Of a DNA stretch of 64,000 bases, positions 1-11,372 are shown one piece after another. Each line of letters begins with the position of its first letter. Positions within the stretch are counted from its first letter, which is position 1. The translations under genes were made by a program, and so were the position numbers. Where the stretch lies: NCBI GenBank assembly GCA_020284085.1, contig JACEVL010000103.1, forward strand, positions 368,363-432,362, read 5' to 3'. This stretch comes from Aporrectodea caliginosa. Lineage: Eukaryota > Annelida > Clitellata > Crassiclitellata > Lumbricidae. Below the pieces are notes generated by a model. It was not told the DNA's origin, made no database searches, and worked only from the letters and a program-made list of their open reading frames with translations.

Positions 1-930
1 GGTACTGAATAAGAAACTTTTGCATCTATTTCAAATGGGGTTTCGAACCCCCACCCCTTATTTTTCTATCTGAATGCTTTACCCTAGGACCAGTATTGAT
101 CTATAGACCATTACCTTCAAATTGGTACTGAATAAGAAACTTTTGCATCTATTTCAAATGACTGGAGAAAAATCCACATATTTCGCAAAGGACGGAGGGG
201 GTTTCGAACCCCCACGCTTCTATGTGCAATACACGCTTTTATGTGGAATATACATGTTAATATCACTTGAAGCTCATGATTCTGAATCCATACATACCAC
301 ATATGTTCAGATCGGACCATCCAATCAAAAGTTACAACAATTTACATATTTCGCATAGGCCGGGGGTTTCGAACCCCCACCCCTTATTTTTTATCTGAAT
401 GCTTTCTCCTCGGACCAGTATTGATCTATAGACCATTACCTTCAAATTGGTACTGAATAAGAAACTTTTGCATCTATTTGAAATGACTGGTGAAAAATCC
501 ACATATTTCGCAAAGGACGGAGTGGGGGGTTTCGAACCCCCACACTTCATTGTTTTATCTGAATGCTTTCCCCTCGGACCAGTATTGATCTAGAGACCAT
601 TACCTTCAAATTGGTACTGAAAAAAACGAAACTTATGCATCTACTGGAAATGACTGGAGCAAAATACACATATTTTGCATAGGCTGGAGAGGGTTTTCGA
701 GCCCCCCCACGCTTCTTTTTTATCTGAATTCTTTCCCCTCGGACCAGTATTGATCTATAGACCATTACCTTCAAATTGGTACTGAAAACGAAACTTTTGC
801 ATCTATTTGAAATGACTGGAGAAAATACACATATTTCCCATAGGCCAGAGGGGGTTTTCGGGCCCCCACGCTTCAATTTTTATCTGCATGCTTTCCCCTC
901 GGACGAATATTGATCTACAGACCATTACTG
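1..930 (+). repeat. Tandem satellite array, monomer about 164 bp
   Basis: The word GGTACTGA recurs at 1, 124, 449, 613 and 777. The last three starts are 164 bp apart; 124 to 449 is close to two monomers and contains a diverged stretch at about 225-315, and the first unit is about 40 bp short. Each unit holds ACCAGTATTGATCTA, GACCATTACCTTCAAATT and a G5-TTTCGAA-C5 near-palindrome (197-213, 362-378, 525-541). On the minus strand that block reads GGTTCGAAACC, a match to the RNA polymerase III B-box. The array degrades after about 930 and runs off the left edge of the window. Confidence 0.85.
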
Positions 931-1500
931 AAATGACTGAAATTGGCTTATGCATGATGGAGGGAGGAGACAGGGAGGAAGGGAAGAGGAAGATTTGAAA
1001 CTGCATTAAAAAAAATTTGTAATTGCATTCACAATTGCAATATACTGCACAGATCCGCTCATTACTGGTTGACTTAACTTAATATAAATATTTGGAATAG
1101 TTGGACAGGCGAAAGGTTTCCACCACTTCTTAACGAGACGAGTTGTATAGGCGCCGTTTTTACGATGGAATGCGCGTTCCGCATCTGTTGTTCGGGTTGC
1201 TGCTGCTGCTACCTATGAGACGGATGGACGGATGCCGAGTCCGTCCTGGCAGATAGATTCAGGCCTCAGCTGTTGGCTGTCTAGGATGAGAGAGGCAGAT
1301 GATTAAGGATAAGGAAGGCATGGCTCATTAAGGTGGAGAAAGACAGGTGAAGATGGATGGAGTTGAGAGGGGAAATCACGAACAGGATGGGGATAAATAT
1401 GATACAGTAGAAGGAGAAGACGGAGGAGGAGATGAAAAAGAGAAGCAGGAAGAGGAGATGGAGGAGAGGAAGAGAAACAAGAGGAGTAGGAGTAAGATAA
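931..1500. other. Unassigned, purine-rich toward the end
   Basis: No gene or known repeat recognised. From about 1330 the plus strand becomes purine-rich (GGAGGAGGAGATG-type), and the 96-codon reading frame across it is compositional. Confidence 0.5.
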
Positions 1501-2105
1501 TGGATGATGATAGATTCAGATTTTTTCTTTTGTCTTCGTCCATCTCTTTCAGTCTCTTTCCAGTCTACAGTCTCTTTCCATCTCTAGGTCACTTTCCCTA
1601 CCTCAAACTCCCTGTCCCTCCCTCTCCATCCCTCTAGCTCTCCCTGTCTTTCTCTGTCTCTCGAGTGAAACATTTTCCTTTCTATTATCTCTGACATCCT
1701 TTCTGCTTCCTGGATCCGATTTTTAACCGGCCTATCAATTTTGTTTTGACTGAGTTCCCGAGAATGCGGTGGCTTCGTAAATCCGCTTGTATGATTACAT
1801 CCCCTCGTTCGCTCTCCCTCCTTGCTTCTGTCTCTCGCTTCATATCTCCTTCTATTCCCATTTTAATCACTATTTCTCTCAATATCTCTGTTTTCACTAA
1901 TCCCATGTCACTCTTGCCCTATGTTCCTCTTTTTCTGCGCGTGTATTTTACTCCTCCCTCTCACTCTCGATCATTTCCTCGTTCTCACTTCACGTCTCTC
2001 ATTTCTTTAATATCCAATTTCTAGTATCTCTCCTGCCGTCTCTCCGTCATCTAAAAACCCATCAAGTCAATCTCTCTCTGCCTTTGTATCATTCTGTCTT
2101 TGTCT
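1501..2105 (+). repeat. Polypyrimidine tract
   Basis: CT-rich simple sequence on the plus strand (TCTCTCC, TCCCTCC words) interrupted by short mixed stretches. Reading frames here are rich in Ser, Leu, Pro and Phe from composition alone. Confidence 0.7.
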
Positions 2106-2339
2106 CCAGTGGCGTAGCGATACAAGGTGCGTTGGGTGCGTGCATTGTGCTGTAGGCCTATATAATACTCTTTCTACTGATGCATTGTTGCTCTTATAAA
2201 AAAATCAATCGGATCGAATCTATAACAAATCATTTTGTCTTTGCCTCCAAGAATATCCACTCGTACTGTCTGAAATTGTTTTCACAGCACTTCATTGACT
2301 CTTCATTCTTTCCTAATTAGAGTGTTCCTTTTGTATTGT

Positions 2340-2612
2340 AGGCTATTGTATATTGTATTGTATTGTATCTAAAGATTTATATAGCGCCTCTCTCAGAATA
2401 ACTATTCATAAGCGCTCTCAGCACGAAAACCCCGGAGGAAAAGAAACGTCTTTAAAGAACGAGAGACCAAAGAAGAAAAACTAGTCATTAGTTTAGCCCT
2501 TAATGAGGGGAAGGTCATTCCAAGTAGAGGGACCAACCGCAGCAAATGCCCGGCGTTGAGCCAAGGCAGTCCTAGTCCTAGGAACAAAAATATCTAGCCA
2601 ATCAGCAGATTA
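2340..2612 (-). mobile_element. CR1-like LINE 3' end, family B
   Basis: Read on the minus strand this is the 3' end of a non-LTR retrotransposon: degenerate C-terminal coding with the WNDLP-type motif of CR1-like LINEs, then an AGCGCC-TATATAAAT hairpin-like segment and a (TACAA)n tail (plus strand TTGTA repeats at 2335-2365). Related copies lie at 38640-38962 (plus), 52350-52620 (minus) and 62490-62740 (minus), with a scrap at 22384-22432. All are 5' truncated. Confidence 0.7.
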
Positions 2613-2639
2613 TTAGAACGTTCCCTTATTACAACGCCA

Positions 2640-3165
2640 ACGCCGCTCCTCCTCCTCCTCTTTCTTATCCTGTTCATTCTCTGCACCCTCGTCATATTTT
2701 CCCTCCTTCATTATTCCAATGTCGCATACCAGTTCTCCTGTACTGCCACTATTCCAACTCTTCCTACTCTCGTCCAGCTCCTCATCCTCATTCTCGTCAT
2801 CCTCTTTGTCGTTCTCATACTCGTCCTTTTTTCTCTTATTCGCTCCATTCCTCTCCTCTTTCTCCTCCACTCTTCTTCCCTTTCTCCTCCACTCTTCTTC
2901 CCATTCCTTCTCCTTTTTTCCCTCACCTTCCTTTTTCCTTTCCTACTCCTCTTCCACTTGTTTTATGTTCTTTGTAGCCTCCTCTTCTTACTCGTCGAAA
3001 TCCTCAACCCTGCCTTGCTCTACCTGCTACTCCTTCAATTATCGTCCTTCTCTGCCTCCTACTCTTCCTCTGACTCCAATTCCTTCTCCTTCTCCTCTTA
3101 TTATTTTCCCTCCAACTCCTCAACAACTACCTCTCCTTCCACGCTATGCTCCAGTCGGCGTCTCC
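2640..3165 (+). repeat. Polypyrimidine tract (TCC/TTC-rich)
   Basis: Over 500 bp of CT-rich sequence, with overlapping Ser/Leu/Phe/Pro-rich reading frames on the plus strand and Glu/Arg/Lys-rich frames on the minus. There is no domain; it is treated as simple repeat. Confidence 0.75.
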
Positions 3166-3177
3166 AATTAAGACAAC

Positions 3178-3179
<2 letters not shown>

Positions 3180-3236
<57 letters not shown>
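3180..3236. repeat. (TA)n microsatellite
   Basis: Uninterrupted alternating TA of about 50 bp ending in ACATATAA. Confidence 0.95.
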
Positions 3237-3240
<4 letters not shown>

Positions 3241-3590
3241 CGGTTTACTGAAACTTTCTTAATTGTTTTTCCGAGAAAAATTTCAGCAGCTAGTTCTAAT
3301 TTTATTTATTGTATCTTTCCATTGGCCGGGATCACAGGTTCATAAACCAATTTTCTCGACAATAATTATAATTCCAAAGTCCGCATTACCGTTGAATGGC
3401 GTGTAATTGGCACTGAGCACTGCGCACGGTACGCCTATAGCCCTCTCCACTTAGCCCTCCACTCTTACACTTCATTCTCACGTGGAACAGACGACCGACT
3501 TCTCGCGGTATATTGTTCTGAAGTTATACATTTGGGAGGCTTTTTATAAAAGGCGCTGTACAAATAGCCACGTAGAGGAACACATAATAT
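3237..3590. other. Unassigned stretch
   Basis: No motif, repeat or coding signal recognised. Confidence 0.4.
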
Positions 3591-3595
3591 TATAC

Positions 3596-3780
3596 ACTTG
3601 CTTACATACATACTACGTATACATGCGTATATACTTTCGAAAATATATACATACATACGCACATACATACATGAATTCATACATGCATACATGCATACAT
3701 ACATACATACACATATACATACATACATATGAATACGTATATACATACATACTTAAACGCGTATATTCATGTATGCATAC
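3596..3780 (+). repeat. (CATA)n microsatellite, imperfect
   Basis: ACATACATACAT-type repeats with CATG and CGTA variants. The Tyr/His/Ile/Thr-rich reading frame across it is a repeat artefact. Confidence 0.85.
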
Positions 3781-3914
3781 TTATAGACATGCCCATATAA
3801 AATTATTTGCGCATGATAACTATTATATAGACAAACTAGAGTGTGCCCGTCCTAAGACGATTGAAATTACCCTCATAGCGTATACGATAGAGCGCGACCT
3901 ACTGAAATGATGAG

Positions 3915-4190
3915 TGTAGTTTCCTCCTATCACCGGCCACTCCTTTTCTTCCCTCTCCTCGTCCTCCCCTCCTCCTCACCACCCATCGCCTCCCCTTTTC
4001 CATACAATCCCATTCCATGCCCTCCCCTCTTTCCCCTCCACACTTTTCCCCTCTCTTCCCTCCCTCCCACTTTTCCCTTGAACCTCCCTTTTCCCTGGCC
4101 TTCCTCCTCTTCTCTCCTTTTCCCATCCCCTTCGACCTCCCACTCCTCTTCCCCTCTCCGTCCTCTACCCTACCCTTTGCAAGAAATCTA
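3915..4190 (+). repeat. Polypyrimidine tract (CCTCC-rich)
   Basis: Plus-strand CT-rich block with C-runs. Frames on both strands are low-complexity. Confidence 0.7.
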
Positions 4191-4199
4191 TTTTTACTT

Positions 4200-5060
4200 C
4201 GCATAAACAGCGCAACAGTTTCCGACGAGTTCCCCAGCCTGAAAGAATCGAGGTTTTGGCTATGTGCTTTCCTTACTGGCTGAACACACTAAACGGAAGG
4301 GTTTTTCCATGTGCTAATAGTCGTACATTTAGGGAACACTTTCCAAATATTTCCAGAGATTATAGGATGTGAAGGAATCTTATCGCGCTGAACGAAGAGT
4401 AACTGAGACCGACCGTATCTCTACGACAAACTGACTGCCTGTGAGTTTTATTACGATAACTCAATCAATCGAAGACTAAAGGCCGTGGGACTGTACATGT
4501 AGTTCTACACTAAAGGGTTTCATTGAAGCGCGAGGGATATCCATAGGTCATGAACTTGAATCGTGCACACTTATTTGTGACGAAAGATAACACGCATAAC
4601 ACGGCGTCATAATTATGATTAGGTAACGTGCAGGAAGATAAGATAATGCAGTGTAAGACAAGGCGGAAGAAGTAAAGGCATGTTAAGGTGTGATATGGTT
4701 AGGTCAGGTTAAGTTACGTGGCCCACTTACTCTTCCCTTAATGCGTTTGTCATCGAAGTAGTAGCTGTGCACGATTATTTTACTTAGCGTTGACTGAGAA
4801 AAGACACAGACGATTCCATTTACTTTCGAATATAAACCGACTTCCGCTGAATCACGTTTATTTCCATCGCCAATAATAAAGCCTGTACGTGTATACAAAT
4901 GCGTCTGTTCATTGCTGCTGTCAGCCGCAATAAATTAGGCATCACGGGCAGCTATCCAATCAACTGAGTACAAAGAACTGATGTAAAACACGTTCTTCTT
5001 CTCCGCAATGGATTTGCCATCAGCCTTTCTTAGCTAGAAACCAGCTGAAACAGCGAAACA
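4200..5060. other. Unassigned stretch
   Basis: Mixed-composition sequence without recognisable coding, repeat or RNA features. Confidence 0.4.
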
Positions 5061-5084
5061 ATGTCTCAACGCGAATCACCGCCG

Positions 5085-5535
5085 ACTTTCTCTTCTTCTT
5101 CTCGTCTTCCTCTCTTCTTACTCTCTTCTCCTTATCTTCTTCTTCTTCTCTTCACTTCTATTCTATCGTCTACTTCTTCTTCTCTTTTTCTTCTCCTCCT
5201 CCACTTCTTCTTCTGCTTCTGCTTCTCTTCTCCCGCTTATCTTCTACCTCTACCACTACCTCTACCTCTACCTCTACCTCTACTTCTACTTCTTCTTCTC
5301 CTCTTCTTCTACTTCTTTTTCTTCTACTTCATCTTCTCTTCTTCTTCTTCTACTTCTTCTTCTTCTTTAACCTCTCCTCTTCTACTTCTTCTTCTTCTCC
5401 ATTTTCTTCTTTCTCCTCTACTTCTTCTACTCTTCTTCTACTTCTTCTCGTCTTCTTCTCTTCATCTTCTCTCCGTCTTCTCTTCGTCTCCTCTTCTTCA
5501 TCCCTCTTCATCTTGTTCTTTTCTTCTTCTGGATA
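5085..5535 (+). repeat. (TTC)n polypyrimidine tract
   Basis: About 450 bp that is almost exclusively C and T on the plus strand, built from TTC/TCT triplets with a (CTCTAC)n patch at 5245-5290. The 167-codon Ser/Leu/Phe frame is compositional. Mirror-like polypyrimidine of this length can form H-DNA. Confidence 0.9.
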
Positions 5536-5691
5536 AAGTAGATGTCCTATTATCCATGCATTAAATGACCTGGATAGACTCACTGTTTAGAGAGCACCTC
5601 CCATGCACCTCACGACGCCGGTTCGCAAACCGATGGTGACTTATTTAAGAGATTTAAATATCAGGTTAGCATGGTACGTGACGAGGACCTT

Positions 5692-5775
5692 ATATTCATT
5701 CATTCATTCATAAATTTATACAGCGCCCCTTCCAGAGGACCATTCAGAGACGCTCCACACTCCAGCACGGCCAAA
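5692..5775 (-). mobile_element. CR1-like LINE 3' tail, family A
   Basis: The plus strand shows (CATT)n then AATTTATACAGCGCCCCTTC, the reverse of the 3' end with a (TGAA)n tail seen at 14400-14480. Only the last about 80 bp is present. Confidence 0.65.
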
Positions 5776-5979
5776 AAGTACAGTTTTGAGTTTAGTAAAG
5801 AAAGCTTCAGTAAAAGTCCCAGAGAGCAGGCGTGGTGCCTATATATTCAAACGGACGGCGGTGGTAAAGGATTTCAAATCGTCAGTTCTTTGAAAAATGA
5901 GCTTGTCGAGGCCATACGGTTACAATTATGGAATGTCGTATATTTACATTTTACGAGTACATCCTGTGCCAATTGAGCT

Positions 5980-7560
5980 ACTCATCTTATTTGGTCCGTA
6001 AAGGGGTCAAGTATTTTTATGACATAAATCACTGGTTTTATGTCGTCTAGTAATTGCTGGCTTTACCCGTCTCTGCATCCATTTTCCGTTGGTATCTCTT
6101 TGCATGCATTATGATGGCATAAAATCAGTGAAAGTTGAGCTGCATTACGTACTCTACGGTCGCTGCATGCAATGGGTATGCACGCATAAATACACTGCAG
6201 ATGTTTAGATTTAAATGATTTACGAGTCCAATTAACTTAAATGTAGATACTGTTTGGACGAACTTAGATGGCTTCAGGAAATATATGCGTCCTGTCAGTC
6301 AGACATTAACTGCCCACACAAGATGCTTCGTTGAGTGTTGCATTTTATCTTTATACGTTGGGTGGGCAAATGGAGCATAGTAGTAGAAAGAGGATTAAAA
6401 AAAGACTCCGAGGAAACTAAGCCCGGTGCAAAATCGGTTCCATTGCGAATTGAGCCTCGTTTTTCTGATGCGCCCGATTTTTTTGTGTAGCGTTGACTCA
6501 GACAAGACACATTATGATCGCACATTAGTTCGAATATAAACCGGCTACTGCTACAGCGAAATGACGGTTGTCTTCCATCGCCAGGAATAAATCATGCATA
6601 CATTTCTTCACGTGCTTAATTCCAGTGATTTCTGTGATTACAGATACATATTCTCCTATTAGTTGCTGCTGTTAGCCGTAATAATCAGCTGCAATAATCA
6701 GCATTTAATCCGACTCCACCCATAACATAAAAGGGAGAATTTTAATACTCTGTTGCCTTAATAGCACAATCCCACAAAAGACAATATTTCATTGCGTGAA
6801 GAAATAAAAGTCCAAGCAGTCGCCCAAACAGTTCTTATACTTGCACAGTCGTAATTACAGTAATTAAGAACAAAATGAAAATAATGTGATTTCGACGGCA
6901 AACGTTATCGATTGACCAGAGGCAGTAAAAACCAAAGCAGTTCTATTTTTGAAACAAAAATTCAATTTCCGCGTCCAGGACACGTGAACCAATCACAATA
7001 TTTTCGAAGCTCTTTTCACCAAAGAATGATTTGTCATCAGACCGGAAAGATTTCAAGATCTTTGAAAGCGCATGCAGGCGTTGGCGTCTCTCCGTAGGTG
7101 CATGAAACATATGCCATAGAACCTCAGCGTGGGAACCTGCAGATACATGGGAAGGAACTCGTCTATGATAATACGCGGCAGTGAACGGCCTTCACCTGGT
7201 TTCCATCATTTCTGCGAACTAAATTGGACCCCGATGCGGATGAATGGAATGTGTAGGCGCTGAAAACAGACGTTTTTATATAGCGCACGTAGTAATGCCG
7301 TAAATACAAACAAGCTGTAGACGCATAACTGCTTCCTATTCTCACGAGATGATTATCTGGTTTATAGTTCTTCTCGGACGTTAGATGTCTTCCAGACGCC
7401 GATTCTGTTATGGCCAATTGCGCTGCAAGATCAAAGGCATGGTTCCAATGGTTCCAGCGAGAGTTCCAGAGGTTCCGATTGAGTCATAACGCCGTTCTGC
7501 TTTACAATCATTTTCTTCCGTCAAGTCTTATTCCGTATTAAACTGCTTACAGCAAAACAC
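5980..7560. other. Unassigned stretch
   Basis: No gene or repeat recognised on either strand. Frames are short and lack motifs. Confidence 0.4.
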
Positions 7561-7563
7561 ACA

Positions 7564-7780
7564 TTGCTTTCTTTCTTCCTTTATCCCTTCAGTCGTTCTT
7601 TCTACTTGGTCCATCCCTTCCACTTGTCTTCCTGTTTTACTTCGTTTCTTCCATCCATCCTACCACCCACCACTTCTATCACCACATTCCACTCCATCAA
7701 TACCACCGACACCACTCGCCAACACTGTTTCAACATCAACACCAACATCAGTACATCACTACCATTCCAAAACATCTAAT
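7564..7780 (+). repeat. CT-rich then CAC/CAT-rich simple sequence
   Basis: Polypyrimidine (TTCTTTCTTCC) passes into ACCACCAT/ACATCA words. The short frame is compositional. Confidence 0.5.
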
Positions 7781-7789
7781 TCCAAAGAA

Positions 7790-8265
7790 TTGCCTTTGAA
7801 TACCTGAAGCACAAGAAATTTTTCGAGGTGCTGGCGTAGTCCTTGGTCGAGTTAAAAGTAGAGTTTGCTGTCTAATTTTAGAATCTAATGTGCATTTATG
7901 CTGTAATTGTATCAAGAGACTTGCATAACGCATATATCATAACTCACAATGGTCGCTACAAAGCGAGAGCAAACTGCATGGCCTGCCCTATATGTTGGAT
8001 AGACCAGGTCACGATTTGACCTAGGTTTAAAGTACGCCATATTCCAGAGCCTAGCGGTAACACCAAAACACGGTGGTATTAATGTTACGTTAATTTTGCG
8101 TAGTGTTGCTTTTAGATTCAAGAGTAGCTGTCACATATACACGAAGATGGCCTTCACTCACTTTGACTCACACATACGAAGATGGCGTCCACTCATGCCT
8201 GATAACATTATCACAAGTCACATGTCAAGATCATGAACACCATAGTTCGACAGTGAGGCTTACAA
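7790..8265. other. Unassigned stretch
   Basis: Nothing recognised. A short near-duplication (ACACGAAGATGGC / ACATACGAAGATGGC) lies at about 8138-8188. Confidence 0.4.
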
Positions 8266-8269
8266 CTAA

Positions 8270-8355
8270 TACGTATGTCGAGTGTCATAGCAAGGAATCG
8301 AATCCCAGTCGTAGAGATGGAGACACGACACATTAGCCATTAGGGCCTCAGGCCA
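8270..8355 (-). repeat. tRNA-like (tRNA-Arg-like) sequence, SINE or pseudo-tRNA
   Basis: The minus strand reads GGCCCTAATGGCTAATG (A-box-like) followed about 30 bp later by GGGATTCGATTCC (B-box). The order and spacing resemble an Arg-type tRNA head, but acceptor-stem pairing is not evident, so it is called a tRNA-derived repeat rather than a tRNA gene. Confidence 0.5.
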
Positions 8356-8359
8356 CAAC

Positions 8360-9360
8360 AATGATGAAATGAAAGAGCCATTAAATGTTCCAGTAACATG
8401 TATACTGCCCTAAAGTAAAGTACATCAGGATCAAATTCCTTTTACGTAGGCCTACTGCTGGTAGCGTAGCCTAATATGCATTTGCCCACTCGATTTAAGT
8501 GCATGTAGTATCCAGACACTTAATAGAGCGCACTAAGTATTCAGCCCTGGTGTCTATGCTACATCACTTTGCCTGAAGAAAACATTCATCAATAAAGAAG
8601 CAGTTATCAGATTTCTAGACGTCACCAGACAGTTGCTTTGCCTGAATGGTGCCAAAGTACACGCGAACATCCTTCATAACGGAGTTTACATCTAGAAGCT
8701 ATACTAAGCATATACTGAACAGTATTCAACTGTCTGACAAAGCTATAGGCATAAAGTGGATGGCTAGCAACGTCGCATTTCTCCAGTATCCAGACGTCGG
8801 ACTGGCACCAACCAAATGTGGCAGTGGCGGATTTGTTTTAGTAATACAGCCCTACAAAACGCAGGCCCTATAATATGCAATATCTGCAGCTGTATTAGGC
8901 CTAGAAAACAATGCGTCCAGATTGGAGCCATCCCAAGCTATAGCTCGCCTTCCCGTCTATGACGTCCCAGTTCACATATCAAGTTTTCTGGTGCTGCTGA
9001 ATTAGTAACAAAGGCCTAGAAAACAAGTGGCGAAGTTCGTTTACTAAATTTATCGAAGTTCTCAAACTGAACAGCGGATCATATTTACGGATACATGAGA
9101 CGTACAACAGTAGGCTCGTGACACATTAAATTATAAACTCAATATGATACATAACGTATACATGTATGCATGATACATAATATGGAGATGATCATATCCA
9201 TATATTATTAACGCATATGATATCCAAGCCTCTTGTTAGGATTATATCGCTGAAATACACGTGTAGGCCCTCCTCTATCTCTTAATCCTCGGGCTTTCCA
9301 CTCAAAACTAAGTGTCACATGCATCTTCAAGAATTCATACCCCGAAACATCTGATGTATG
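8360..9360. other. Unassigned stretch
   Basis: No gene recognised. CAGTGGCGGATTT at about 8821 resembles a hAT-type terminal word, but I found no partner end. Confidence 0.35.
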
Positions 9361-9364
9361 TATA

Positions 9365-9425
9365 TTCGTTTAATAAGAAGCGGGTTGACACACCGCAACC
9401 CGGTACAAACAAGTTGATACATGAT
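9365..9425 (-). repeat. SINE family D, 3' fragment
   Basis: The plus strand GGTTGACACACCGCAACC matches, with small changes, the GGTTGACAAACCGCAACC block near the 3' end of the full SINE at 31824-32082. Confidence 0.5.
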
Positions 9426-9429
9426 GTAA

Positions 9430-10160
9430 AAAACAGAAAAAATATATAAGTGAAGACATGAGATTGCAGTTAATGTTCGAGAAAGCTGTCGGTTGCACTT
9501 TAAGGGTGTCTACACGACCGTGTGCAGAGGACGCGATAGATAAAGTTCTTATCGTCCTTGGGCAATAACTCGAGTTCGAGAAGTGTTAGAGCGGAGGCTG
9601 TATCGGCCCTGGACATTCAAATTCCACTTCTACAGATCGAAACTACCCCACCTTAACATCCACGAAACTGCCCTTATGCCACTATGACCTCTGGCAACTG
9701 TACTCGGACCTGATTCTGATTACCCTTTGGACATCCACTCCGACTCGACGCAGAGCTCGTGAATAAGGTGGGGCCCTGCGCTTGGCTTTTGAGTGCCGCT
9801 TTAGAAGTTCGGAGCTTCCAATTAGTTTGCGATTCAAACTGTCCTTACCCAATGTAGTAATAACTAAATTTGACCTCAATAGCGTATACCATGAGGCTAT
9901 TGAGTTCGAGATACTCTTGCTATAATTTGATGCAACATTCAATATTCCTGGTCTTGGGTACCTCTTCAATCTAATAAGCGACAGGTGCTCATGGGCCGAG
10001 TTGAAGAAACGAGTGCCTCCCAAACGCTCCTCTTGGGATATTGTAGCTTCACTTGTTTTACTTGACGTAAAAGTAAGGTAAGAATAACAACAAAGTAAAT
10101 TGCATAGGACATAATTATAGTATAGGCCTATCACAGCTGTATACGGCAAGGATATTAAGC
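9430..10160. other. Unassigned stretch
   Basis: A 184-codon minus-strand frame overlaps this stretch but has no recognisable domain, and its first part is a LINE scrap in another frame. I do not call it a gene. Confidence 0.4.
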
Positions 10161-10161
10161 A

Positions 10162-10245
10162 TCTCATCATCAGTTCCCAACGCCAGCCGTTTGACGGCGA
10201 TGGGTCGAATAAATGATCCCCAGACTTTCCGGTCATTTCTAATAT
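10162..10245 (-). mobile_element. LINE C-terminal scrap (W-x-SFIRP type)
   Basis: Minus-strand coding reads DRKVWGSFIRP followed by KRLALG, matching the same segment of the LINE remnants at 37815-38035 (plus) and 46560-47160 (minus). Confidence 0.55.
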
Positions 10246-11372
10246 GACTGAATGTTCTCTAAGATAAATGGCTTTAGATTTCCGAGAATGACACCGTCAT
10301 GGAGTTTGGCTTAAAGGCTTACATTAGTTCTGTCAATGAGGTATTATTAGATTCTTACCTGGAACCTATGCGCACACTTAGTTTAACTCGCGTAGAGATG
10401 TTCAGAGTGAAAGTGAATTTACAAACTTTCCAAAGACGTTGAAAGTAAGCTCATAATCTAGATTCATTCTGAAGTAAATTTACAAACTGTCTTCTAGACT
10501 TTGCAAGTTGAATTAGTATCGCTTTATTTAGGGTTAGTCCCTTCGTCTCGTTCATTACTGTTGCCAAGTTTTAAGTTTAAAACGATATGAGTCGTTATAT
10601 TGACGACGTTTATCAGAGAATAATATTCGTCCAACTGACAACATATGTGACAGTTCATTTTTCTCGATCTCTCCTTATTTATCTCTAAACTGTTGTCTCT
10701 GGCTATAATTATATCGAATAGTTCTGGCTCTGTTTGCGTATCTGTGTCTATGTTTCTCTATTTCTGTCTATCGACAACGAGAAATGACAGAGAAACACTG
10801 TCTCGTTGTCCGTATGTATCTTTCGTTGTCTCTTTCTATATGTCTACCTGCTGCTGTCTTTTTGTGGCTGTTTCGTCACCACTCCTTGTGTTGGATCAGT
10901 TGGATCTCTTGATGTCCACAGAGGAATCCTCTCGCAGATCAACGTAACATGAACTGTTTGTTCAGAACTGTCGACGAATTTTCTGAGAACATCCGATTCG
11001 CAGAATTACGCAAAACTCATTCAAGATCCTTGAATACGTCGAGCATTCTAACGATTTCGAAGATTGTAACATGCGCAGATCACGGAAGTTACGTGGAGAT
11101 CCATATGACAGAGGTTCAGAGGGCTACTGACCCTGGGCCAATGGTTCCCTGAAAGGGTCCGACAGTTCAGCAGTCTACAACATATAGCTCGGTATACTGA
11201 GACGATAGCACACAGTTGTTTGTGCTTCGGAACCGGTTATGGTCACTCACGAACTTGATTTCGAGTCATCGTTTGTTAAGACCAGAGTCATGCACAGAAA
11301 CAAACTATCGATCATCTTGCAAGGCCCACTAACTTATGTAACGTCTCAGTTTCTATTGTCGAGTCGACGAAT
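10246..11372. other. Unassigned stretch 3' of the GPCR gene
   Basis: This would include the 3' UTR of the minus-strand receptor. I see no convincing polyadenylation signal close to its stop and no other gene. Confidence 0.4.

Noticed and set aside
1347..1637. 96-codon Glu/Arg-rich frame
   Set aside because: Composition of a purine tract passing into a pyrimidine tract.
2719..3171. 150-codon Ser/Leu-rich frame
   Set aside because: Entirely inside a polypyrimidine tract; the same holds for frames at 5061-5564, 12745-13231, 44359-44846 and 49528-49909.
9682..10236. 184-codon minus-strand frame
   Set aside because: No domain or motif, and its start overlaps a LINE scrap in another frame; likely a chance opening.
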